The notes beneath the pieces were generated by a model. That model did no database searches, had not been told where the DNA came from, and saw nothing but the letters and a program-made list of their open reading frames with translations. A program made the translations under genes and the position numbers. DNA of 64,000 bases from Streptomyces regalis (GTDB lineage Bacteria > Actinomycetota > Actinomycetes > Streptomycetales > Streptomycetaceae): positions 1 to 64,000 of the forward strand of contig NZ_LLZG01000384.1 of the NCBI RefSeq assembly GCF_001509475.1, written 5' to 3'. This document shows, piece by piece, positions 1-8,607 of the stretch (the stretch's first letter is position 1; each line of letters opens with the position of its first letter).

Positions 1-1
1 G

Positions 2-70
2 CCCCACGAGCACGAGACCAACTACTACGCTCAACACCAGCCCCAACCGGCGGCTGGAGTCAACGCATAG
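2..70 (+). CDS. Possible C-terminal end of a gene entering from the left
   Basis: A frame open from the left edge encodes about 22 residues ending in QPAAGVNA before a TAG stop. It is hydrophilic and could be the tail of an upstream gene, but the piece is too short to identify. The next 214 bases hold no gene that I can support. Confidence 0.2.
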   Translation, partial: PHEHETNYYAQHQPQPAAGVNA

Positions 71-284
71 AGCCTCCACCGATCCCGGAGCGGTTCATGT
101 CGACTCCTTCGGTTTCTTCGGGTACGTGAGCCGAAGATGTGCGGCTGGCGGGTGGGCCATGTACTCGGCCTTCGGGCTAATGTCGATGTGTGGGCAGTGC
201 TCTAACGACCGGTTGCACACAGCGCACAACAGTCCTTCTCCGAACTACCGCTTTGGCCGCGCTTGTTGAGTCAGGACGGCGGTC

Positions 285-425
285 ATGAAGAAGTACGGCG
301 TCGGCACTTCCGGAACCGCGACCAAGACCATCGCCCGCTACGACTGGCGGGATCCGGCCGGGGCGTGGCGAGCTGCACACGAGGACTGCCGAAATCAGGG
401 GCTGCGCGCGTACTGGGCCGCATAG
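285..425 (+). CDS. Possible 46-residue hypothetical protein
   Basis: This short ORF starts with ATG and encodes MKKYGVGTSGTATKTIARYD followed by a Trp/Arg-rich tail ending in YWAA and TAG. Composition and frame look coding, and it lies 48 bases upstream of the next gene on the same strand, so the two could be co-transcribed. I do not recognise the family and see no strong ribosome site, so this is a tentative call. Confidence 0.33.
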   Translation: MKKYGVGTSGTATKTIARYDWRDPAGAWRAAHEDCRNQGLRAYWAA

Positions 426-473
426 CCTCGTGGTTCGCCCATGGTGCGGCGACCCTGATATGAGGAGGCAAGC

Positions 474-1613
474 ATGGCCGCCGACGGCCCGACGACGTGG
501 GATGAGCTACTGGCCGGACCCTTCAAGATCCACTCGGTCAAGACCCACAACAACCTCCTCCTCGCTGCGGTGCGGGACAGGTTCAACCTCACCGACGTGG
601 CGTTCCACCGGATGATGCGCGCCGACCACCTCCATCTCAGCCGCGCCCTCTATGAGCTGGACATCGCCTACAGCAGCCTTGCCAACGCGCTCAAGCCGGA
701 TCACCGCCGCAGGGAGATCGCTCTCCTCTTCGACTCCGCAGTGGCCTCCCTGCGCTCCAACGGCTGGTACGCCAGAGACGTGGCGGAGGCGTGGATATCG
801 GGTCTCCCCAGGCCGAGGAAGGGCGTCCCAGTCAACTCGATCCTGCGCGGCGACCTCCTCCACGCCCCCGCCGACAAGGTGCAGGCGGCCATGGAGAAGA
901 GCGTCGTCTACCACCGGCCGTACAGAGTCACCCACTCACAGCTGGTGTACTGCGTGTACGTCACGAACCTGTCCAAGGAGCAGGCCGACACGCTTACCGC
1001 GACTGCTGCTGAGCACCCCGCCTACTTCGGGTACGCCGACTGCACCGGCCGCAGCATCCTGAAGACGCACCTCGGTCTGTCCCTCATGAACTCCGGCCTT
1101 CGCGTGGGCGACATGATCCTGGAAGGCGCGGACGTCGACAACGAGCCAAACGGCGCGGGGCTGCCGTTCGAAGCACTCGGCTTCACGCCCACGGCGGTGA
1201 TCAACATGCTGTTCCTGCCGTTCCTCGGTTACCGCATCAACAGTCACCTCACCGGCCAGAACCGCGAGGACAACCGCTCGGCGCTCAACACGCTCAGCCC
1301 TGACGCCGCGCACCTGGAGTCACCCGACATCTGGATGACTCCGGGCCGGTACGGGTACCTCCAGGACGGCAAGCACCGGGACTCCATGGAACAGGCCGGC
1401 CTGCTCCACCTGGATCAGCCCGCATTGGAGGCTGCGGTCAGCAAGCTGGTGGCGCAGGGGTACCTGTACAACCTGCGCCTCGATGAGTACGGGAACCTGC
1501 TCTACACGGCGCTGGTCGACGTCGAGGTGGAGGACGGCCGGTACCAAACCTTCACGATCGGACTGCGGTTCAACCCGGAGGACAAGCGCGTCGAGTTGAT
1601 GACGTTCTTCTGA
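474..1613 (+). CDS. Hypothetical protein, 379 residues
   Basis: A GAGGAGG sequence a few bases before the ATG makes the start convincing, and the product is a complete soluble protein. No signal peptide, membrane segment or catalytic motif is obvious. The N-terminal third is Leu/Arg/His-rich and probably helical. The C-terminal third (about residues 285-379) alternates short hydrophobic stretches with charged turns and looks like a small beta-rich domain. I do not recognise the family. It is convergent with the NB-ARC/WD40 gene, with about 120 bases between the stops and no clear terminator hairpin. Its place in a defence- and IS-rich island suggests an accessory role, but that is inference only. 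Confidence 0.8.
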   Translation: MAADGPTTWDELLAGPFKIHSVKTHNNLLLAAVRDRFNLTDVAFHRMMRADHLHLSRALYELDIAYSSLANALKPDHRRREIALLFDSAVASLRSNGWYARDVAEAWISGLPRPRKGVPVNSILRGDLLHAPADKVQAAMEKSVVYHRPYRVTHSQLVYCVYVTNLSKEQADTLTATAAEHPAYFGYADCTGRSILKTHLGLSLMNSGLRVGDMILEGADVDNEPNGAGLPFEALGFTPTAVINMLFLPFLGYRINSHLTGQNREDNRSALNTLSPDAAHLESPDIWMTPGRYGYLQDGKHRDSMEQAGLLHLDQPALEAAVSKLVAQGYLYNLRLDEYGNLLYTALVDVEVEDGRYQTFTIGLRFNPEDKRVELMTFF

Positions 1614-1737
1614 CCTCATCCAGGAGGGCCGGGCTGGCGCAGCGCGTGACGTTGTCTCGGGTGAGAAATGAGCGTCAGGCGTGTTGACCGAACTAACGAT
1701 GGAGTTTGCGCAGGTCAGGGCGCCTTTCCGTTACCTG

Positions 1738-4700
1738 CTACCGGTGGAAGTCGTAGAGATACAGGCCCCGTTGCCCACCTACCGCCAGTCTGGTTCCGTC
1801 CGGGGCCCACGCACATGAGGTCATCGCACCTTCGTTGCGCACGATAGCCACCGTACGGCCGTTGGGTACGTCCCATACCCGTGCCGTGCCATCGACCGAC
1901 GTCGATGCGAGGAGGTGGCCGCCCGGCGCGAAGCAGAGCCCTGTGACCGGAGCTGTGTGCCCGGACAGCTCGGCCGTGCCGGTGGTGTCCCATAGCCGGA
2001 TCGTGCCGTCGTCACCGCCCGTTGCCAGCGTGCCGGTGCTGTTGTCGCCGTACCCAAGCGCGTGCACTGCCGTCGAGTCGGCCGACAGCCGCGCCGTACA
2101 CGAACGCGTAGCCAGGTCCCATAGCCATACCTCACCGAAGTCCCCGGCTGCAGCCAATTGGCTTCCGTCGGGCGAGAAGGCGACGGTTCGTACGGGGCCT
2201 TGGTGGCCGGGCAGTTCAACGGGAGTTTGTCTGGTGCGGGTGTTGCGGGGGTCCCATAGGCGCACGATGGTGTCACAGCCGACGGCGAGCAGGGTGCCGT
2301 CCGGGGAGAAGGCAAGAGTGGAGTGTGCCTCCAGGCGTCGTGTATCCACACCGTCGAAGTCCAGGGTGTCCCCGTAGTCCTCATAGTCGTTGCTGTGGCG
2401 CGCGTTGAGGAGTGTGATGTATCCGCGATTGTTCATGGTGGCGATCCACCGGCCGTCGGGCGAGTACGCGACCGCCCGCGTGGGGCCGCCTCTGGGGAAC
2501 CTTCCCCGCCCAGTGTCGGAGCGCGCAGTGGTCATACCTCGGGGTCCAGCTGTCGCGATGCTTGTCCCATCAGGTGAGAACGCCACCGACAGCACTGCTG
2601 GGTCCTCTCTGCGATCTGGGCGTTGGTCGATACGGATCCCTCGCGTAGGTTCCCACAGCCGGACGGTGGCGTCTGCGGCACCGGAGATCAGGTACCGGCC
2701 GTCTGGCGTGTACGCCAGAGCCTGTACCTCGCCGGTGTGCCCGAACAGCGTGTACACGGCGGAGTCCGGCGGTTCGTACATGATCGTGTTCTTCAGGCGT
2801 GGCTCGAACACCTCCACGATCACTTCTTTGCCGTCCTCGCCAGCGACTGCCAGGTATTTTCCGTCGGGCGAGACGGCCAGTGCACGTACCGGGCCCGGGG
2901 AGGCAGTCCCCGGATATCGCGCTGCGTGTGCTGTGGCGCTACGAGCTAGTGATCTGTGACGGCGTCCCGGCACCAGGTCTTCGATGCGCACACTCCCGCC
3001 GGCTGTGCCGTAGGCGAGCCACGTGCCGTCGGGAGCGAAGGCCAGCGACGTAGCCCCCAGGGTGCAGTGATCCACACGGGCTCCTCGCCGCACGACCTGG
3101 CAGGGAACTTCGCTGCCGCATACAACCAGTGTTCCGTCCGGCGCCATGGCCACTGCCTCCACCGGCTTCTCGTGTTCACGTAGCACGGCTACCGGTGAGG
3201 TCTTTCCCACCTCCCACATCTTGACGGTGCCGTCCTGGCTTCCGGTGACCAGCCCGGTCCCGTCTGCGGAGAGCGCGAGCGCGGTCACGGGCTGCGCGTG
3301 TGCCTGCCACTTCGACTGAGGGCGCCCGTCCGCGGCGTCCCACAGGCACGCCCTGCCGTCATCGGCGACGGTGGCGAACCAGTCGCCGTGAGGTGAGACG
3401 GCCAGCGCCCGCACCGGTCCGTCATGGCAGTCGTACGTCGCGGTGCGGCTACCGCGGAGCGGATCCCAACGGTGGACCTTGCCGTCGGTGCCGCCGACGG
3501 CAAGCCATCTGCCATCCGGTGCTACGGCCACAGCGGTCACCGGGGCAACGGCGCCCGTCAAGGTACGCAGCAGAGCGGGGTCGGGCAGGTCGGGCGGTGG
3601 CCCGCAGTGGGACAGGTATGGACGCAGGTCCTGGTCCTGTTCCCGTCGGAGGCGGACCTGGGGTTGCCAGGCTGGCAATGCTTCCAGGCGGGCATGAAGC
3701 ACGTGTACCAGAAGGCGCGCATCGTCGTCGATCGGGGACAGCAGATGGGCAATTCCGGACAGATACCGGGCACGTTCCTCCGCCATCGCTGTACCGGCCC
3801 GGGCAAGGTCACTGACCGGTGCGGTAGGGCCGCGCTGGCGCAGGCGCGCTTCCACCCAGCGCAGGTCGCTCGCCAGGGACTCGGCATCGGTGGGTCGGCC
3901 TGCTGCCGCGAGGTGCGCGACCATGTGGTCCAGGAGGTAGCCGTCGCTGAGCCGCCAGGGATGGGGCGCTTGCTCCGCCGCCACGTCCACGATCTTCTCG
4001 TGCAGGCGCACCACATGGGCCTCGCCGAGTTTCTCGGCCAGATAGTCGCGCAATACGTCGTGAAGGAAGATCCGGCCGCCGGCATCCGGCTCCAGGGAGA
4101 TCAGCGACAGGCCGCTGAGTTCCGCGCACAGGGCCCGGCACTGCTGCTCGGTCAAGCCGGAGGTCGCGCGCCACAGGCCGGCGACCAATGTCACGGGTAC
4201 AGATTCGTCTTCTGCGAACACCGAAAGTTCGGCCAGGCGTTGCGCGCCGCCGGGGGGTAGCAGGGTGGTGGCGGCTTCCACGGTGGCCTGGACAGCGAGT
4301 GCCCGGCGGGCTGGGCTGTTGAGGTCCAGCGGTTCGCCTGAGGGCGGCGCGTCCACCGCGGCGGGCCCGCTGACACGCAGCATCCGCAGAACCTCTCGGG
4401 CCACGGCGGCCGGCTCGGCTCCCGTGGCGATCTGGCCAGCCATCAACCGGTTGGTCAGGCGCAGGAGCAACGCCCACCGGCCGGTGGCCTCCAGCAGATC
4501 AGCCACGGTCTGGGGCGGCAGTGGGGGTAGCCGCCACGTCAGCACCGCACGCGCCTGTGGGGAGGTCATCTCATCGACCCGCACGCGGTCGGTGGCAGGC
4601 GGAAGGAGCGCGGGCTTACGGGTGGTGACCAAGCGCACGCAGCGACGCCCGCCCTGGAGGAAGGGGGCAAGCTGCTCGGTCTCCCATACGTCGTCCAGCA

Positions 4701-5310
4701 CGAGGAGGGTGCGCGGGCGCTGGTTCAGGAGTCGTCCCAGGTGCGCGCCTGCCAACTCCGGATCGTCGAAGGCAGTGGTATCACCCGTGATGAACCGAGT
4801 GACTTCGGCGACTTTGGCGGCTACCGCGGCCCGGCCGCGCACGTCACGGCCGATGGTGACGATGAACACCCGCCCCCGGAAGTGCCGCCGGACGCGAGGC
4901 GAAGCACACGCCACAGAGGCCAGAACCGTCTTCCCGAACCCGCCGGCGCCCTCCAGGGCCGTGGTGATGGCCACCGTCCGGGCACCGCGGCGCGTGCGTT
5001 GGCATACGGCGCGGATCGCCGATACCGCCTCCGCCCGGTCGACCACCCACTCAGGAACCTCGGGTGCTGGAGGCAGCGGCGGATCCCCGATGCCCGCTGC
5101 CGGTCTCTCCTGGCGCCAGGCCGCGACTGCGGTGGCGAGAGTCCCGGCAATGCCGAGTGCCGCCACCGACTCCCAGGGATGACGCCGGAGTAGATCGAGG
5201 ACTCCCGGCCAGCGGGCTCCTCCGGTCGCGGCGTTGACAGCCAGCGACGCCATCACGGCCATTACCGAAGCCCCCACGGCCAGCGCAACCCCTCGCATGG
5301 CACCCAGCAC
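1738..5310 (-). CDS. Membrane-anchored NB-ARC STAND NTPase with WD40 repeats
   Basis: A 1190-residue signalling NTPase. Two hydrophobic segments at about residues 7-30 and 47-65 would anchor the N-terminus in the membrane. A P-loop, GAGGFGKT, lies at 121-128, followed by a Walker-B strand (LLVLDDVWE, about 205) and an NB-ARC/winged-helix region. From about residue 590 to the end are about 14 WD40 repeats, recognisable by recurring SPDG turns and closing WD dipeptides, enough for two seven-bladed propellers. In this architecture the propellers usually act as sensor and the NTPase as an oligomerising switch. No enzymatic effector domain is visible, so the membrane segments themselves may be the output. 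Start: ATG at 5310; an alternative Met lies four codons in. A role in phage defence or signalling is inferred from architecture and from the two other STAND NTPases nearby. Confidence 0.88.
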   Translation of the reverse strand: MLGAMRGVALAVGASVMAVMASLAVNAATGGARWPGVLDLLRRHPWESVAALGIAGTLATAVAAWRQERPAAGIGDPPLPPAPEVPEWVVDRAEAVSAIRAVCQRTRRGARTVAITTALEGAGGFGKTVLASVACASPRVRRHFRGRVFIVTIGRDVRGRAAVAAKVAEVTRFITGDTTAFDDPELAGAHLGRLLNQRPRTLLVLDDVWETEQLAPFLQGGRRCVRLVTTRKPALLPPATDRVRVDEMTSPQARAVLTWRLPPLPPQTVADLLEATGRWALLLRLTNRLMAGQIATGAEPAAVAREVLRMLRVSGPAAVDAPPSGEPLDLNSPARRALAVQATVEAATTLLPPGGAQRLAELSVFAEDESVPVTLVAGLWRATSGLTEQQCRALCAELSGLSLISLEPDAGGRIFLHDVLRDYLAEKLGEAHVVRLHEKIVDVAAEQAPHPWRLSDGYLLDHMVAHLAAAGRPTDAESLASDLRWVEARLRQRGPTAPVSDLARAGTAMAEERARYLSGIAHLLSPIDDDARLLVHVLHARLEALPAWQPQVRLRREQDQDLRPYLSHCGPPPDLPDPALLRTLTGAVAPVTAVAVAPDGRWLAVGGTDGKVHRWDPLRGSRTATYDCHDGPVRALAVSPHGDWFATVADDGRACLWDAADGRPQSKWQAHAQPVTALALSADGTGLVTGSQDGTVKMWEVGKTSPVAVLREHEKPVEAVAMAPDGTLVVCGSEVPCQVVRRGARVDHCTLGATSLAFAPDGTWLAYGTAGGSVRIEDLVPGRRHRSLARSATAHAARYPGTASPGPVRALAVSPDGKYLAVAGEDGKEVIVEVFEPRLKNTIMYEPPDSAVYTLFGHTGEVQALAYTPDGRYLISGAADATVRLWEPTRGIRIDQRPDRREDPAVLSVAFSPDGTSIATAGPRGMTTARSDTGRGRFPRGGPTRAVAYSPDGRWIATMNNRGYITLLNARHSNDYEDYGDTLDFDGVDTRRLEAHSTLAFSPDGTLLAVGCDTIVRLWDPRNTRTRQTPVELPGHQGPVRTVAFSPDGSQLAAAGDFGEVWLWDLATRSCTARLSADSTAVHALGYGDNSTGTLATGGDDGTIRLWDTTGTAELSGHTAPVTGLCFAPGGHLLASTSVDGTARVWDVPNGRTVAIVRNEGAMTSCAWAPDGTRLAVGGQRGLYLYDFHR

Positions 5311-5602
5311 TGATCCCCCTTGTTGTCAACACGGGCAGGCCACCATAGACACAGCCCACCCCAAGACGTGCAGCTCGTTTGGGTACCCGATCCCGTTCTC
5401 GTCCTGGCCGCGGTGCGGCGGGAACCGCCACAAGGCGTTGGTGAAGCTACAGCCATGGTCGGTAACTGAAGCTGGCGATCTGGAAGGGTAACTGGCAGTT
5501 CAGAGAAGGCATGTGAGGCAAGTGCCTGTTCAGGGACGTGTCTCACAGATATCCGAGGGGTCGTCAGGCATGTCGGTCACGACTGGCAGGCGCCGCTACT
5601 TC

Positions 5603-5862
5603 CGTTCGTCCGAGCCGAAGTCGGGCGTGAGGCCGGACCTTGGTTCGACCGAACCGAGGTTGCAAGTCGGCCGCCACAATCGCGGCGGCCGGGTACGCGC
5701 CGTAGCTCCCACTCGGCGCCTCCCGCTGCTGCTTGCCCGCGCGTACCCCCACGGTGCGGCACGTCGCCCGAGCGGGAGCGTGGGAAACGGTTCGACCGAA
5801 CCATTTCGCGGACACGCTGACCAGCTCCGAACGCGAGTGCAGGTGGTTCGGTCGAACCACCT
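5603..5862. promoter_or_regulatory. Array of four palindromic operator-like sites
   Basis: The gap between the divergent genes at 5310 and 6067 has no supportable gene but carries a repeated 14-bp inverted repeat with 6-bp arms, GGTTCG-NN-CGAACC. Exact copies are at 5642-5655 and 5789-5802 (centre AC) and 5845-5858 (centre GT). The last extends to perfect 10-bp arms over 5841-5862. A degenerate copy (11 of 14) is at 5603-5616. This looks like a multi-site binding region for a dimeric regulator, controlling either flanking gene. The regulator is not identifiable here. Confidence 0.5.
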
Positions 5863-6066
5863 GCTGACAGGCCCATCCATCCGGCACCACGTCTTCGACC
5901 TCGCAGAACCGCCGTACATTCACCTGATCGTGTGGGAGGCAGAGTGAGGCGGAAACCGCTGATGTGACGCCTGCGTCATCGCCCTACGAGAGGCGCATGG
6001 TGCGGCAGACAACGCGGGGGCGTCCGAGGGCGCAAGGCCACTCACACGCCTGGAGGGAGGTAGTCC

Positions 6067-6522
6067 GTGCTCGACTTCTCGTGGGCCGTGGTGGTGTGGC
6101 TGGTGCAGATGGCTGGCACATGGGCACTCGTCGCAGGCAGTGTTTGCCTGCTGTTCCTTCGCCTGTCCTTCTCCATGTTCGCTGTCGCGCGCTCCGTCTT
6201 CACCTTCGCCCCGGTCGTGGCGTTAGCTTATCGCTACGGCTTCGCTACGGACGGGGTGGAGGGCTGGCTGAATACCTTCGTCACCAAGTACGTCGCGATG
6301 GCAGCCGTCGCGGCCGTGGCCCTCGTGATCCTCTGCCTCGTCTATGTCGCCGTCGGCCCGTCGGGGGCGCGAAAGGCCCGCTGCGTACGGCTTTTCATGG
6401 GGGCATCCAGCTCCGCTACGGCCCCGACGGCCGCTGGCACCCCTACGCCCGCGAAACCCTCGCGGGCCGCACCGACTGGTGGCCCTGCGCCCCCGCCCAC
6501 CCCGACCCGCTCGCCGCCCTGA
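6067..6522 (+). CDS. Small membrane protein with an aberrant C-terminus
   Basis: The GTG start is preceded by GGAGGGAGG. The first 100 residues contain three or four hydrophobic segments (about 5-33, 42-56, 72-98), so this was a real integral membrane protein. After residue ~105 the sequence turns into a Pro/Thr/Ala-rich tail unlike the rest. In the same stretch another frame encodes a plausible C-terminus of a different protein family (6396-6551). I infer that the original 3' end was replaced by a rearrangement near 6380 and the tail is read out of frame. Function unknown. Confidence 0.5.
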   Translation: MLDFSWAVVVWLVQMAGTWALVAGSVCLLFLRLSFSMFAVARSVFTFAPVVALAYRYGFATDGVEGWLNTFVTKYVAMAAVAAVALVILCLVYVAVGPSGARKARCVRLFMGASSSATAPTAAGTPTPAKPSRAAPTGGPAPPPTPTRSPP

Positions 6523-6551
6523 CCAGCGCCCGCACCGCCACCGGGCGCTGA
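6396..6551 (+). pseudogene. Orphan C-terminal fragment with a YGPDGRW motif
   Basis: A frame offset from the membrane-protein gene encodes about 50 residues containing LRYGPDGRWHPY and later TDWWPCAPAHPDP, then stops at TGA. This Trp/Pro pattern resembles the end of hypothetical proteins common in Streptomyces. No start belongs to it; it opens abruptly after the membrane-protein segments. It reads as the leftover 3' end of a lost gene. Confidence 0.4.
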
Positions 6552-6666
6552 CACCGGACGTGGATGGTGGCGTGTGCTTCCCCGGCTCCGTCCGCGCAGA
6601 CCAGGTGAAGGCCGCCCCCACCACGAGTGACCTCCTTCTTCCTCTCTGCCGCCTTTCCACGGCCCG

Positions 6667-7120
6667 TCAACCCGTGATCTGCTTGCCCTCGCCGTCTGTC
6701 GGGCCGATCTCGATACGGTGCGGCTTGGCCTCCTCCGTCACCGGGATACGGAGCGTGAGCACGCCCGCGTCGTAGTGGGCACTGATCTTCTCCAGGTCGA
6801 GCGAGTCACCCAGGAAGAGCTGACGGCTGAAGACGCCGTGCGGCCGCTCGGCGACGAGCAGGTCGGTGTCCTTGGCGTCCGGGCCGGGGCGCTCCGCCCG
6901 TACGGTCGGGACGTTGCACTCCAGGTTGAGGTCGACGGTGTCCGGGGCCACGCCGGGCAGTCGAGATGGACGAGGAAGGCGTCTGCGACCGCTTTCCCCG
7001 CCCTGGTCGGTACGCCCCTGCCGAGCTGGCTGATGTAAGCGCCCCACGCCCGTTGCTCGGGCACCCGGACCCCGGCCGCGGCCGGGGTCCGGGTGCCGGG
7101 AACCGTCTTGACTGGGTCTC
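6667..7120 (-). pseudogene. Hsp20/alpha-crystallin small heat-shock protein, frameshifted and eroded
   Basis: The last ~95 residues are a clear alpha-crystallin domain: LPGVAPDTVDLNLECN, FSRQLFLGDSLD, then AGVLTLRIPVTEE with the usual C-terminal IPV-type motif. Just upstream, the matching N-terminal strand ADAFLVHLD lies in the next frame. Restoring one base at 6960/6961 would rejoin the frames as HLDLPGV, so a single-base deletion broke the gene. The expected N-terminus (start, FRELDRL-type helix) is not recognisable. A 38-bp perfect palindrome sits where it should be. Hsp20 proteins are ATP-independent chaperones, but this copy cannot make a full one. Confidence 0.75.
7060..7097. repeat. 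38-bp perfect palindrome
   Basis: The sequence from 7060 to 7097 is its own reverse complement, with 19-bp arms and no loop. The left arm begins GGCACCCGGACCCCGGCC. It lies in the eroded 5' part of the hsp20 relic. It is far too long to be chance and could form a cruciform. No T-run follows on either strand, so it is not a standard terminator. Confidence 0.85.
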
Positions 7121-7296
7121 CGCGTGACACCACGACGATCGAGCAACCAACCCCGGTCGGCAACCAGGTCAAAGCTGCCTACAGAAGAGCTGCACCCGAC
7201 TTGAGCCTGCGGCCAGCGGCCGAGCCACTTCAGAGATACAGCATGGACTCCACGGTGATCCGCGACCCCGGAGACCATGGTCGGCGACCGTTCCCA

Positions 7297-7620
7297 TCTG
7301 TCTGGTGCCCCCGCCGGGGATTCGAACCTGCGCAGAGGCACCACTCCCCCGGCGGCCCCACACTCAGAGCGAGACAGTCGTCGTCACCACCAATGATCCG
7401 CCCCCGACCGGCGCCGATCCGGCTTCCCATGTTTTGCTGCTCCCGCCCAGGACTCGAACCTGCGGCCAAGCGCCATCGGCCTACCGCTTCAGCTGAACGA
7501 CCGTCTGGATCACCAGCTGTCCGCCCCCGACCGGCGGCTTCCCTCGTTCCCATGTTCTGGGTCCCCCGCCGGGGGCTCGAACCTGCGCAGCACCGGTCAC
7601 CCGGCACCCTGCCCCACGAG
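7297..7620 (-). repeat. Three tandem tRNA-3'-end-like repeats (att-site remnants?)
   Basis: On the minus strand three copies of a tRNA T-arm plus acceptor 3' end occur, with cores GCAGGTTCGA near 7577, 7453 and 7321 (spacing about 124 and 131 bp). Each is followed by a GGCGGG-type stretch and then a conserved CATGGGAA motif (ATGGGAA in the third copy). I could not fold a D-arm, anticodon arm and matching 5' acceptor for any copy, so none is called a functional tRNA. Tandem tRNA 3' ends are what repeated tRNA-site integration leaves behind. A tyrosine-recombinase fragment 500 bp away fits that reading. Confidence 0.5.
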
Positions 7621-7727
7621 GCACAACGCCCCCGCCAGCCGATCCCCCATTGCACATCCATTGCACAAACTCGCGGGAACTGCCGGGAACACCCCAGGTC
7701 AGCCGGGCACACCCACCACGACGCCAA

Positions 7728-7765
7728 ACGGTCCTGACCCCGGGAAAACACCAGGTCAGGACCGT
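7728..7765. terminator. 12-bp stem hairpin, possible terminator
   Basis: ACGGTCCTGACC (7728-7739) and GGTCAGGACCGT (7754-7765) are perfect inverted repeats around a 14-base loop. Streptomyces terminators often lack a U-tract, so a terminator role is possible on either strand. It could equally be a mobile-element end, since an IS remnant starts just downstream. Confidence 0.35.
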
Positions 7766-7789
7766 AAAAGCAGACGAGTCGGGCTGTAC

Positions 7790-8070
7790 GCCGGGTACAG
7801 ACCTGCCGGCACGAGCTGCTGGACCGCACCCTGATCTGGAACCAGCACCATCTGCTCCACGCCCTGCGCGAGTTCGAGCAGCACTACAACTCCCACCGGC
7901 CCCACCAGGGCATCGCAGGCGCCCGACCACTGCACGCCTTGCCCCCACCGATCACCGATTCGGAGCAGCTCACCACCTCGACATACGCCGACGTGACCAC
8001 CTCGGCGGCACCCTCCACGAGTACCGACATGCGGCCTGAACTGCACGGACGGAGTTCTCGGCAAGGGCAG
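7790..8070 (+). mobile_element. 3' remnant of the same IS as at 9996-11263
   Basis: From about 7790 the DNA aligns with the last ~270 bases of the intact element. It carries the transposase C-terminal motifs ELLDRTLIWNQ, HALREFE and HRPHQGIA, then the terminal sequence that matches the right inverted repeat (GAACTGCACGGACGGAGTT versus GACCTGCACGGATGAGTTT). The reading frame is broken between HQGIA and the end by an indel. Everything 5' of this is missing. It is a dead fragment from an older insertion. Confidence 0.8.
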
Positions 8071-8071
8071 G

Positions 8072-8203
8072 GCTGTTCTGCCGGACAGCGCCGATCCGGC
8101 CTGGTGGACGGCCAGGCTGACGGTGGTCCGCGAGTTCGCCCGCTTCCTGGCGACGTTCGATGAGCTCACCGAGATCCCGCCGCCTGCTGCCCCGTCGCGC
8201 CGG
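8072..8203 (+). pseudogene. Tyrosine recombinase (integrase) N-terminal fragment
   Basis: A short open stretch encodes DPAWWTARLTVVREFARFL followed by ATFDELTEIPP. This matches the core-binding SAM-like N-terminal domain of phage-type integrases (a region before the catalytic domain that usually reads WW..RL..VR.FARYL...DP.TE.PP). No start and no catalytic R-H-R-Y domain is present. It directly abuts the IS remnant. The next ~400 bases, to 8600, hold no gene I can support. Confidence 0.5.
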
Positions 8204-8607
8204 GCACTGCCTGACGGGATCGCGCGGCCGTGTGGCGGGCGCACGATCATCCGCCGTGGACGCCGGGCGAAGGTTGCGCCATGGCGAACTCGCCAATTGA
8301 CTGATGCCGCCGCCGGCGTGGGTGCGCGGGCATGTTGCGCATGCGCGCGTTGGGGGAGGCACACGGGGAGAGCAAACCTGCACCGGCCGACCGTGGTCCT
8401 GACCACCACTCGGGTACAGGTCCCCTACTCCAGATGATCATTACACATATTCACACAAAGTGAGCGGAACACCACGTCGGAGGCACTCAGGAAGAAAAGC
8501 ACATCGGGGACTGCTCGCGACGGAATCGTGGAAGCATGGCAACACTCTCGGCACCTGCGGGTGCCGATAACCCATCCGTGCAGGTAGGAAGCCTGTGAGC
8601 TGCCAAC

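Noticed and set aside
5642..5858. LexA (SOS) boxes or parS centromere sites
   Set aside because: The GGTTCG-NN-CGAACC spacing and sequence differ from the actinobacterial SOS box (CGAAC-N4-GTTCG type) and from Streptomyces parS.
7297..7620. Three functional tRNA genes on the minus strand
   Set aside because: Only the T-arm/acceptor 3' end is recognisable. No pairing 5' acceptor, D-arm or anticodon arm could be built.
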